DNA from: Bufo bufo
Taxonomy: Eukaryota > Chordata > Amphibia > Anura > Bufonidae
Reading direction: 5' to 3'
Assembly (NCBI RefSeq): GCF_905171765.1
Contig: NC_053393.1
Coordinates: 190,243,921 to 190,307,920 of the forward strand
DNA length: 64,000 bases
The notes beneath the pieces were generated by a model. The model searched no databases. It had not been told where the DNA came from and saw only the letters and a list, made by a program, of their open reading frames with translations. The translations under genes were made by a program, and so were the position numbers. Of the stretch, positions 1-10,154 are shown piece by piece; the stretch's first letter is position 1; each line of letters begins with the position of its first letter.

Positions 1-1404
1 TTGTCTTGCACTGCTGAACATAAGTATTTGTACACCTGAGAAAATCAGTGTTAATATTTGGTACACAAGCCTTTGTTTGCAATTACAGAGGTCAAATGTT
101 TCTTGACCAGGTTCACACACACTGCAACAGGGATTTTGGCACACTCCTCCACACAGATCTCCTCTAGATCTGTCAGATTTTTGGGCTGTCGCTGAGCAAC
201 ACAGAGTTTCAGCTACCTCCAAAGATGTTCTATTGGATTTAGGTCTGAAGACTGGCTAGGCCTCTCCAGAACCTTGATATGCTTCTTACGGAGCCACAAC
301 TTGGTTATCCTGGCTGTGTGCTTCAGGTCATTGTCATGTTGGAAGACCCAGCCAAAAACCCATCTTCAATGCTCTGACTGTGGGAAGGAGGTTGTTGCTC
401 AAAATCTCACAATAAATGGCCCCATTCATCGCCCCTTAATACAAGGCAGTCGTCCTGTCCCCTTCACTGAAAAGCACCCCCAAAGCATGATGTTACCACC
501 CCCATGCTTCCCAGTAGGGATGGTGTTCTTGGGATGCAACTCATCCTTCTTTTTCCTCCAAACACGACAAGTGAAGTTTAGACTAAAAAGTTCTACTTTC
601 GTCTCATCTGACCACATGACTTTCTCCCATGCCTTCTCTGGATCATCCAGATGGTCATTGGCAAACTTCATATGGGCCTTGACATGTGATGACTTGAGCA
701 GGGGAACCTTCCGTGCAATGCATGATTTGAAACCATGACGGCGTAGTGTTCTACCGACAGTGACCTTTGAAACTGTGGTCCCAGCTCTCTTCATGTCATT
801 GACCAGCTCCTCCCTTGTAGTTTTGGGCTGATTCCTCACCTTTCTTATCATTAGTGATACCCCACGAGGTGAGATCTTGCATGGTGCCCCAGTCCAAGGG
901 AGACTGACAATCGTCTTTAGCCTCTTCCATTTTCTAACAATTGCTCCAATTATTTTCACCAAGCTGCTTGGAAATATCCTTGTAGCCCCTTCCAGCCTAG
1001 TGGAGGACCACAATTTTGTCTCGGGCGTCTTTTGACAGCTCTTTGGTCTTGCCCATTGTAGTAGTTGGCGTCTGACTGACTGTGGGTTGGACAGGTGTCT
1101 TTTAAAGAGCTCAGACAGGTGCTACTAAGTTAGATCAATGAGTGGAATAGAGTAAGGCATAGTAACAGGTCTTTGAGAGCCAGAATTCTTGCTGTTTCTC
1201 AGGTGTTCAAATACTTATGTTCAGCAGTGCAAGACAAACAATTTCTTAAAAAATCATACAATGTTATTTCCAGATTTTTTTTATTTATTATGTCTCTCAG
1301 AGTGGGCATGCACCTTTAATGTAAATTTCAGACCCTATTCGTGATTCCTAAATTCGAGAACTTGCAAAATCTCAGGGTGTTCAAATACTTCTGTTCCTCA
1401 CTAT
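1..1404 (-). mobile_element. Tc1-family DNA transposon, decayed, left end cut by the window
   Basis: The right terminal inverted repeat has the two-direct-repeat (IR/DR) layout of Tc1 elements. An inner copy (GTGTTCAAATACTTATGTTC, about 1203) and an outer copy (GTGTTCAAATACTTCTGTTC, about 1379) end at a TA-rich junction near 1404. The inverted inner repeat is seen at 1-40 (AAGTATTTGTACACC), so the outer left end lies just before the window. The transposase remnant lies between the repeats on the minus strand. The next Tc1 element begins only a few bases away. Confidence 0.9.
51..1056 (-). pseudogene. Tc1-like transposase pseudogene
   Basis: Read on the minus strand, the protein starts [10 protein letters not shown] at 1056 and ends at a TAA at 51-53. 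It aligns along its length with the intact Tc1 transposase at 62760-63782. It has a helix-turn-helix start, a conserved middle segment ([21 protein letters not shown]), the first catalytic Asp in MWSDETKVE, the GGGNIMLWG block, the second Asp in QHDND and the third acidic residue in SSDLNPIE. An in-frame TAG interrupts it after about 20 codons. Further frame changes lie near 970-1000 and 420-440, and there is another stop in the C-terminal third. The longest surviving open stretch is 426-1013. It cannot make an active enzyme. Confidence 0.9.
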
Positions 1405-1409
1405 ATATA

Positions 1410-2332
1410 CAGTACAGACCAAAAGTTTGGACACACCTTCTCATTCAAAGAGTTTTCTTTATTTTCATAACTATGAAGGCATCAAAACTATGAATTAACA
1501 CATGTGGAATTATATACATAACAAACAAGTGTGAAACAACTGAAAATATGTCATATTCTAGGTTCTTCAAAGTAGCCACCTTTTGCTTTAATTACTGCTT
1601 TGCACACTCTTGGCATTCTCTTGATGAGCTTCAAGAAGTAGTCACCTGAAATGGTCTTCCAACAGTCTTGAAGGAGTTCCCAGAGATGCTTAGCACTTGT
1701 TGGCCCTTTTGCCTTCACTCTGCGGTCCAGCTCACCCCAAACCATCTCTATTGGGTTCAGGTCCGTTGACTGTGGAGGCCAGGTCATCTGGCGCAGCACC
1801 CCATCACTCTCCTTCATGGTCAAATAGCCCTTACTTTCAAAGTTTTCCCAATTTTTTGGCTGACTGACTGACTGACCTTCATTTCTTAAAGTAATGATGG
1901 CCACTCGTTTTTCTTTACTTAGCTGCTTTTTTCTTGCCATAATACAAATTCTAACAGTTTATTTAGTAGGACTATCAGCTGTGTATCCGCCTGACTTCTC
2001 CTCAATGCAACTGATGGTCCCAACCCCATTTATAAGGCAAGAAATCCCACTTATTAAACCTGACAGGGCACACCTGTGAAGTGAAAACCATTTCAGGGGA
2101 CTACCTCTTGAAGCTCATCAAGAGAATGCCAAGAGTGTGCAAAGCAGTAATCAAAGCAAAAGGTGGCTACTTTGAAGAACCTAGAATATGACATATTTTC
2201 AGTTGTTTCACACTTGTTTGTTATGTATATAATTCCACATCTGTTAATTCATAGTTTTGATGCCTTCATAGTCATGAAAATAAAGAAAACTCTTTGAATG
2301 AGAAGGTGTGTCCAAACTTTTGGTCTGTACTG
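1410..2332 (-). mobile_element. Internally deleted Tc1/mariner element with about 234-bp inverted repeats
   Basis: The ends are perfect-looking inverted repeats that begin CAGTACAGACCAAAAGTTTG (1410) and end with the complement at 2332. Both are flanked by TA, the Tc1 target. The arms run from about 1410-1643 and 2099-2332. The interior keeps only the two ends of a transposase gene. The element is non-autonomous and about 920 bp, against roughly 1.5 kb or more for a complete relative. Confidence 0.92.
1551..1940 (-). pseudogene. Tc1-like transposase, internally deleted, N and C termini fused
   Basis: This 129-residue frame starts MARKKQLSKEKRVAII, a Tc1-type DNA-binding start. It then jumps to the C-terminal catalytic segment with PPQSTDLNPIE and the typical tail KRMPRVCKAVIKAKGG. 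The linker helix-turn-helix, the first catalytic Asp and the second Asp are missing, so it is catalytically dead. The last residues are encoded inside the inverted repeat, so the same coding segment appears again inverted at about 2099-2190. It could at most make a DNA-binding fragment; there is no evidence that it is expressed. Confidence 0.85.
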
Positions 2333-2336
2333 TATA

Positions 2337-3329
2337 TTAAAAAAGTGTTCAAAATCCTATTCTCTAAATAAATAAATGTCATCATTAAAAACGCTTTGAG
2401 ATTGTGATTGATTTAAAGCAACTTGACACACAGTTACATTGTGTGGAGGGCACAGGCTCATTTTCAGTTTCTTCTTCATCCAGAACAGATCAACAGAGAT
2501 GGCTGGTCAGAAATTTTTGACCCCTAACTACTTCAATCATTATTAGACTCTATAGCAAAATAAATCAATACAGACCCCTAACTACCCCCCCTCCCCCAAG
2601 ATAATACAGAATCCCTAAACCATTAAAATCTCAATCTCCCTACCAGACCCACTAAACAAATACATACACCAAAATAGACCCCCTAGATAGATAAATACCA
2701 CAGGACAAACCCTCTAAATACAGATTAGAGACTACCTAAACAGACCTTGCTACTTTAGCCTCTGTCGTCAAAACCTACACAGATATGGTCATGTGGCCTT
2801 TTCTATACAGGTCCTTAAACAGTAACAATACCTACACACATATGGTTATGTAATCTTATCTGTGCTGGTCCATTTCCTTTTGTGGCAGAGATCAATGTAC
2901 AAAGCAGTTTGTCATAATTTGAAGTTGGACACATTAGACATAAAAAAACACAGCAAAAAAAAACAATGGGGGTCATTTACTAAGTGATATACGCCAAACT
3001 TATATCTGTCAAAGATTATGACTTTTCCCCGCTTATGCCAAGTCTAAATAAAAGGTTGGCGTGGTGTGGGTGGGGAAGGGGAAAGACTGGCATGCCCGTC
3101 TCATTTATTGTTTTCTACTGTTTTAGGTGTAGAAAATGTTCTAAATCTTCCCCAGCAAAGAAGCTGGCGTAGGTTTAGACTGGTGGTAGATGCACTGAAG
3201 TTATGTGTCTCATGCAATTCAGGTGGCTATGAGTCTCTGGGAGCATTAGGCCCTGGGTGAGTGCCTAAATAGCCTATACTATTTAAAAAAATACTGTTTA
3301 GGAAAGACTTTCTACACAGTACATGGCCC
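2337..3329. other. Unclassified AT-rich spacer
   Basis: No coding region is supported; the short frames near 2984-3260 show no recognisable domain. C-rich tracts occur near 2585-2600. The stretch at about 2968-3250 (GGGGGTCATTTACTAAG ... GCATTAGGCCCTGGG) reads like an old interspersed repeat, but I cannot name its family or edges. Confidence 0.5.
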
Positions 3330-3526
3330 CGCTGCCATTACAAAACTAAAGGCCGGACCCCAGCCCCTCCTCCCTCCTCGTTGATACACACGTCGGCCGC
3401 GCTGTGCAACTTGCGGTCAGCGGTGTATCAGTGTAAAAATGGCAGCCTTCGCCCCATAAGACACACTGCCATTTTCCTCCCACTTTTGGGGGAAAAAGTG
3501 CGTCTTATAGGGCAAAAAATATGGTA
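3330..3526 (+). mobile_element. Solo right end of the GCGTCTTATAGGGC foldback family
   Basis: The segment ends AAAGTGCGTCTTATAGGGCA...ATATGGTA. It closely matches the right end of the complete element at 30404-31549, including the upstream CCCCATAAGAC motif and the cytosine-rich stretch before it. No matching left end is seen nearby, so this looks like a 5'-truncated or degraded copy. The left limit is approximate. Confidence 0.7.
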
Positions 3527-4164
3527 TACCTTCATGTGCTTTTCTCTTTATGCCAGAGAGTAAACTCTACTGTAGTAAATTTACCTTATTATTTATTTCA
3601 TAATCAATAACAATAGTAGTTCAGTAGCCGCATATTATTACAATTCTTTTCTTTTTATACTTTTATATATGCACTGTTTCTCTTGAAGTTTTTTTTCTTA
3701 AACTTTTTCCAAAAATCTTCAATGTTTCTCTCCAACTGTTAAATTAAAATTTACTTAACTAGAAACATTAATTATTAACAGTATGTCTTTTCAAAAGTTT
3801 ACCATGGATGATTGTGGTTAATCCGTCTGTCATCCCAAAGAAATGCCTCAGGCAGAACTCCTGCCAGTTGTTACATGGCATGCCAGGATCAAGAACCATC
3901 CTGCTACTTGTTAACGTTTCAGTAGAAAGATTGCCTTAGTGTGCTCAAGGTAAATAGCAATGTATTAAAATACAGATGATGTATTATGGCATGCCAGAGC
4001 AAAAGGTAAAAATAATTGTTTAAGTAAGTGATAAAAAGCTTTCCAATAAAAAAACAAAACAAAAACTACTTTGGGCTACTTTGAGAATATGAACAGGTAA
4101 ATATTCTATGTCATATTAGATTTAGCAAAATGTAATTATGATAAGCAAGCATTTGATTATTGAG
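3527..4164. other. AT-rich spacer, nothing recognised
   Basis: This is AT-rich DNA without a supported gene, repeat boundary or RNA gene. It forms the left flank of the large hAT element. Confidence 0.5.
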
Positions 4165-4406
4165 TAGGGATGAGCGAACCCGAACTGTATAGCTCGGGTT
4201 CGTACCGAATTTTGGGGTGTCCGTGACACGGACCCGAACCCGAACATTTTCGTAAAAGTCTGGGTTCGGGTTCGGTGTTCGGCGCTTTCTTGGCGCTTTT
4301 TGAAAGGCTGAAAAGCAGCCAATCAACAAGCGTCATACTACTTGCCCCAAGAGGCCATCACAGCCTTACCTACTATTGGCATGGCTGTGATTGGCCAGTG
4401 CAGCAT

Positions 4407-4437
4407 GTGACCCAGCCTCTATATAAGCTTGGGTCAC
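4407..4437 (+). promoter_or_regulatory. Putative hAT promoter: TATA box inside a GTGACCCA/TGGGTCAC inverted repeat
   Basis: A TATA-like motif CTATATAAG (4419-4427) sits between the inverted half-sites GTGACCCA (4407-4414) and TGGGTCAC (4430-4437). A CCAAT motif lies upstream (AGCCAATCAAC, about 4316) and an inverted one at about 4390 (GATTGGCC). The same arrangement occurs in copy 2. It lies about 2.1 kb before the transposase start, implying a long leader or an intron. Promoter function is inferred. Confidence 0.6.
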
Positions 4438-4696
4438 GTTGCGCTGCACGTCACTCTGCTGATTCAAGCATAGGGAGGGGTTGCAGCTGCGACGTTAGGG
4501 CGAGATTAGGCAGATTAACTCCTCCAAAAGACTTCATTCTGTGATCGATCTGCAGCTGTGGATCATTGAAGTGATAATATCGACTTGCTCACTTTTTTGA
4601 GGCTGCCCAGAGCGTTTTTAGATCACTTTTTTTCTGGGGTGATCGGCGGCCATTTTAGTTGACTTGTGGTGCGCCAGCACAAGCTATCACCAAGTG

Positions 4697-4925
4697 TATT
4701 TAGCCATCAATAGTGTGGTTATTTTGTGCTATTTCCTACATCAGCTGCAGGCTGAGCCTGTGTCACCGAAGTGCATTTAACCATCAACAGTCTGGTTATT
4801 TTTTGGCCATATACTACATCTGGTGCAGGCTGAGCCTGTGTCACCCAAGTGCATTTAACCATCAATAGTGTGGTTATATTTTGGCCATATACTACATCAG
4901 GGGCAAGTTGAGCCTGTCACCCAGC
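4697..4925 (+). repeat. 79-bp tandem array, about 3 units (hAT copy 1)
   Basis: The unit contains CCATCAA(T/C)AGT(G/C)TGGTTATT, then a CTACATC...TGCAGGCTGAGCCTGTGTCAC segment. Successive units start about 79 bp apart near 4700, 4778 and 4857. Copy 2 of the element has about four units. Confidence 0.85.
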
Positions 4926-6549
4926 GCCTAAAAAATAGACCTGACATTTCTATTCAACCAAATCTGTACTGTTTTAGCTGGTCAAGTTATTTGTAGTGAC
5001 CGTAAAAGCACACTTTTTGTTCTGGGTTGAAAAACTATTTCCAAATTTGCCATTCTCAAAATAACTAGTTTCCGGTATATGAGGCCTACTTGAAATCTAT
5101 CCCAAAAAGGATATCTTACATTGAAGGTGCTGATAGTGTCATTCAGAAAAACCTAAGACACACGCTACCGTGCAGATAGAAGTCTGATTCTGTGATTAAA
5201 CCTATGCCTGTCACATAGCGCAAAAAAAAAACAGGCCTGACATTTCTATTCAACCAAATCTGTACTGTTTTAGCTGGTCAAGTTATTTGTAGTGACCGTA
5301 AAAGCAGACTTTTTGTTCTGGGTTAAAAAACTATTCCCAAATTTGCCATTCTCAAAATAACTAGTTTCTGGTATATGAGGCCTACTTGAAATCTATCCCA
5401 AAAAGGATATCTTACATTGAAGGTGCTGATAGTGTCATTCAGAAAAACCTAAGACACACGCTACCGTGCAGATAGAAGTCTGATTCTGTGATTAAACCTA
5501 TACCTGTCACATAGCGCAAAAAAAAAATAGGCCTGACATTTCTATTCAACCAAATCTGTACTGTTTTAGCTGGTCAAGTTATTTGTAGTGACCGTATAAG
5601 CAGACTTTTTGTTCTGGGTTGAAAAGCTCTTCCCAAATTTGCCATTCTCAAAATAGCTAGTTTCTGGTATATGAGGCATACTTGAAATCTATCCAAAAAA
5701 GGATATCTTACATTGAAGGTGCTGATAGTGTCATTCAGAAAAACCTAAGACACACGCTACCGTGCAGATAGAAGTCTGATTCTGTGATTAAACCTATACC
5801 TGTCACATAGCGCAAAAAAAAAACAGGCCTGACATTTCTATTCAACCAAATCTGTACTGTTTTAGCTGGTCAAGTTATTTGTAGTGACCGTAAAAGCAGA
5901 CTTTTTGTTCTGGGTTGAAAAACTATTCCCAAATTTGTCATTCTCAAAATAACTAGTTTCTGGTATATGAGGCCTACTTGAAATCTATCCCAAAAAGGAT
6001 ATCTTACATTGAAGGTGCTGATAGTGTCATTCAGAAAAACCTAAGACACACGCTACCATGCAGATAGAAGTCTGATTCTGTGATTAAACCTATACCTGTC
6101 ACACAGCGCAAAAAAAAACAGGCCTCACATTTCTTTTCAACCAAATCTGTACTGTTTTAGCTGGTCAAGTTATTTGTAGTGACCGTAAAAGCACACTTTT
6201 TTGTTCTGGGTTGAAAAACTATTCCCAAATTTGCCATTCTCAAAATAACTAGTTTCTGGTATATGAGGCCTACTTGAAATCTATTACAAAAAGGATATCT
6301 TACATTGAAGGTGCTGATAGTGTCATTCAGAAAAACCTAAGACACACGCTACCGTGCAGATAGAAGTCTGATTCTGTGATTAAACCTATACCTGTCACAC
6401 AGCGCAAAAAAAACCAGGCCTCACATTTCTATTCAACCAAATCTGTACTGTTTTAGCTAGTCAAGTTATTTGTAGTGACCGTAAAAGCACATTTTTTGTT
6501 CTGGGTTGAAAAACTATTCCCAAATTTGCCATTCTCAAAATTGTGGTGA
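4926..6549 (+). repeat. About 296-bp tandem array, 5.4 units, ending at the transposase start (hAT copy 1)
   Basis: Each unit starts near CCTGACATTTCTATTCAACC and includes AGCTGGTCAAGTTATTTGTAG, GGATATCTTACATTGAAGG and GACACACGCTACCGTGCAG. Unit anchors fall near 4950, 5248, 5542, 5838, 6134 and 6428. The last unit is cut short at CATTCTCAAAATT, about 10 bases before the ATG at 6559, so the array abuts the coding start. Units differ by only a few bases. Confidence 0.95.
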
Positions 6550-6558
6550 AAGGGAACA

Positions 6559-9500
6559 ATGAGGAAAACATCTAATAAGGGACGCGGACGTAGACATGGT
6601 CGTGGTGGTGTTAGTGGACCCTCTGGTGCTGGGAGAGGACGTGGCCGTTCTGCCACAGCCACACGTCCTAGTGAACCAACCACCTCAGGTCCCAGTAGCC
6701 AGCAGAATTTACAGCGATATTTGGTGGGGCCCAATGCCGTTCTAAGGATGGTAAGGCCTGAGCAGGTACAGGCATTAGTCAATTGGGTGGCCGACAGTGG
6801 ATCCAGCACGTTCACATTATCTCCCACCCAGTCTTCTGCAGAAAGCGCACAGATGGCGCATGAAAACCAAGCCCATCGGTCTGTCACATCACCCCCATGC
6901 ATATCAGGGAAACTGTCTGAGCCTCAAGTTATGCAGCAGTCTCTTATGCTGTTTGAAGTCTCTGCTGCCAGGGTTTCCCAAGGGCATCTACCTAGCCCTT
7001 CCCCAGGGGTGGAAGAGATAGAATGCACTAACGCACAACCACTTATTTTTCCTGATGATGAGGACATGGGAATTCCACCTCAGCACGTCTCTGATGATGA
7101 CGAAACACAGGTGCCAACTGCTGCGTCTTTCTGCAGTGTGCAGACTGAACAGGAGGTCAGGGGTCAAGACTGGGTGGAAGACGATGCAGGGGACGATGAG
7201 GTCCTAGACCCCACATGGAATGAAGGTTGTGCCACTGACTTTCACAGTTCGGAGGAAGAGGCAGTGGTGAGACCGAGCCAACAGCGTAGCAAAAGAGGGA
7301 GCAGTGGGCAAAATCAGAACACCCGCCGCCAAGAGACTCCGCCTGCTACTGACCGCCGCCATCTGAAACCGAGCACCCCAAAGGCAGCTTCAAGGAGTTC
7401 CCTGGCATGGCACTTCTTCAAACAATGTGCTGACAACAAGACCCGAGTGGTTTGCACGCTGTGCCATCAGAGCCTGAAGCGAGGCATTAACGTTCTGAAC
7501 CTTAGCACAACCTGCATGACCAGGCACCTGCATGCAAAGCATGAACTGCAGTGGAGTAAACACCTTAAAAACAAGGAAGTCTCTCAGGCTCCCCCTGCTA
7601 CCTCTTCTGCTGCCGCCTCGGCCTCTTCTGCTGCTGCCGCCGCCTCGGCCTCTTCTGCTGCTGCCGCCGCCTCGGCCTCTTCTGCTGCTGCTGCCGCCGC
7701 CTCGGCCTCTTCCTCTGCCTCTAGAGGAACGTTGGCACCTGCCGCCCAGCAAACATGGGATGTACCACCAACACCACCACCTGCGTCACCAAGCATCTCA
7801 ACCATGTCACACGGCAGCGTTCAGCTCTCCATCTCACAAACATTTGAGAGAAAGCGTAAATTCCCACCTAGCCACCCTCGATCCCTGGCCCTGAATGCCA
7901 GCATTTCTAAACTACTGGCCTATGAAATGCTGTCATTTAGGCTGGTGGACACACACAGCTTCAAACAGCTCATGTCACTTGCTGTCCCACAGTATGTTGT
8001 TCCCAGCCGCCACTACTTCTTCAAGAGAGCCGTGCCTTCCCTGCACAAACAAGTGTCCGATAAAATCAAGTGTGCACTGCGCAACGCCATCTGTGGCAAG
8101 GTCCACCTAACCACAGATACGTGGACCAGTAAGCACGGCCAGGGACGCTATATCTCCCTAACTGCACACTGGGTAAATGTAGTGGCGGCTGGGCCCCAGG
8201 CGGAGAGCTGTTTGGCGCACGTCCTTCCGCCGCCAAGGATCGCAGGGCAACATTCTTTGCCTCCTGTCTCCTCCTCCTCCTACTCAGCTTCCTCCTCCTC
8301 TTCTTCCACCTGCTCATCCAGTCAGCCACACACCTTCACCACCAACTTCAGCACAGCCCGGGGTAAACGTCAGCAGAACCATTCTGAAACTCATATGTTT
8401 GGGGGACAGGCCCCACACCGCACAGGAGTTGTGGCGGGGTATAGAACAACAGACCGACGAGTGGTTGCTGCCGGTGAGCCTCAAGCCCGGCCTGGTGGTG
8501 TGCGATAATGGGCGAAATCTCGTTGCAGCTCTGGGACTAGCCGGTTTGACGCACATCCCTTGCCTGGCGCATGTGCTGAATTTGGTGGTGCAGAAGTTCA
8601 TTCGCAACTACCCCGACATGTCAGAGCTGCTGCATAAAGTGCGGGCCGTCTGTTCGCGCTTCCGGCGTTCACACCCTGCCGCTGCTCGCCTGTCTGCGCT
8701 ACAGCGTAACTTCGGCCTTCCCGCTCACCGCCTCATATGCGACGTACCCACCAGGTGGAACTCCACCTTGCATATGCTGGACAGACTGTGCGAGCAGCAG
8801 CAGGCCATAGTGGAGTTTCAGCTGCAGCACGCACGGGTCAGTCGCACTGTGGATCAGACACACTTCACCACCAATGACTGGGCCTCCATGCGAGACCTGT
8901 GTGCCCTGTTGCGCTGTTTCGAGTACTCCACCAACATGGCCAGTGGCGATGACGCCGTTATCAGCGTTACAATACCACTTCTATGTCTCCTTGAGAAAAC
9001 ACTTAGGGCGATAATGGAAGAGGAGGTGGCCCAGGAGGAAGAGGAGGAAGAGGGGTCATTTTTAGCACTTTCAGGCCAGTCTCTTCGAAGTGACTCAGAG
9101 GGAGGTTTTTTGCAACACCAGAGGCCAGGTACAAATGTGGCCAGACAGGGCCCACTACTGGAGGACGAGGAGGACGAGGATGAGGAGGAGGTGGAGGAGG
9201 ATGAGGATGAAGCATGTTCACAGCGGGGTGGCACCCAAAGCAGCTCGGGCCCATCACTGGTGCGTGGCTGGGGGGAAACAGGACGATGACGATACGCCTC
9301 CCACAGAGGACAGCTTGTCCTTACCTCTGGGCAGCCTGGCACACATGAGCGACTACATGCTGCAGTGCCTGCGCAACGACAGCAGAGTTGCCCACATTTT
9401 AACGTGTGCGGACTACTGGGTTGCCACCCTGCTGGATCCCCGGTACAAAGACAATGTGCTCACCTTACTTCCTACACTGGAGCGTGATAGGAAGATGCGC

Positions 9501-10037
9501 GAGTACAAGCGCACGTTGGTTGACGCGCTACTGAGAGCATTCCCAAATGTCACAGGGGAACCAGTGGAAGCCCAAGGCGAAGGCAGAGGAGGAGCAAGAG
9601 GTCGCCAACGCAGCTGTGTCACGGCCAGCTCCTCTGAGGGCAGGGTTAGCATGGCAGAGATGTGGAAAAGTTTTGTCACCACGCCACAACTAACTGCACC
9701 ACCACCTGATACGGAACGTGTTAGCAGGAGGCAACATTTCACTAACATGGTGGAACAGTACCTGTGCACACCCCTCCACGTACTGACTGATGGTTCGGCC
9801 CCATTAAACTTCTGGGTCTCCAAATTGTCCACGTGGCCAGAGCTAGCCTTTTATGCCTTGGAGGTGCTGGCCTGCCCGGCGGCCAGCGTTTTGTCTGAAC
9901 GTGTATTCAGCACGGCGGGGGGCGTCATTACAGACAAACGCAGCCGCCTGTCTACAGCCAATGTGGACAAGCTGACGTTCATAAAAAAGAACCAGGCATG
10001 GATCCCACAGGACCTGTCCATCCCTTGTGCAGATTAG
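6559..10037 (+). pseudogene. hAT transposase with BED zinc finger, two frameshifts (copy 1)
   Basis: This would be a transposase of about 1,160 residues that cuts and pastes the surrounding element. Residues 1-270 are a low-complexity acidic/Ser-rich leader starting MRKTSNKGRGRRHG. A BED-type finger follows (about 275-335; CTLC, then RHLHAKH), then an Ala/Ser tract (about 345-390). The RNase H-like core has TTDTWTSKHGQG, VVCDNGRN and the Cys/His segment CLAHVLNLVV. After this come acidic runs and the C-terminal hAT dimerisation block (ASVLSERVFSTAGG). Compared with copy 2, one base is gained near 8377 and two bases are lost near 9279. The gene is therefore split into three frames (6559-8508, 8399-9289, 9090-10037). 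The leader, poly-Ala and acidic insertions make it longer than most hAT transposases. The copy is probably inactive. Confidence 0.92.
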
Positions 10038-10154
10038 ACATTAACTACCTCCCCTTAACAATATATTATTGTACTCCAGGGCACTTCCTCATTCAATCCT
10101 ATTTTTTATTTCATTTTACCATTATATTGCGGGGCAACCCAAAGTTGAATGAAC

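Noticed and set aside
7390..7805. Minus-strand Arg/Gly- or Ala/Glu-rich proteins
   Set aside because: These are antisense readings of the Ala/Ser codon tract of the hAT transposase; the same shadows appear in copy 2.
8854..9342. Minus-strand poly-Ser or poly-Pro proteins
   Set aside because: Antisense of the glutamate-rich codon runs in the transposase.
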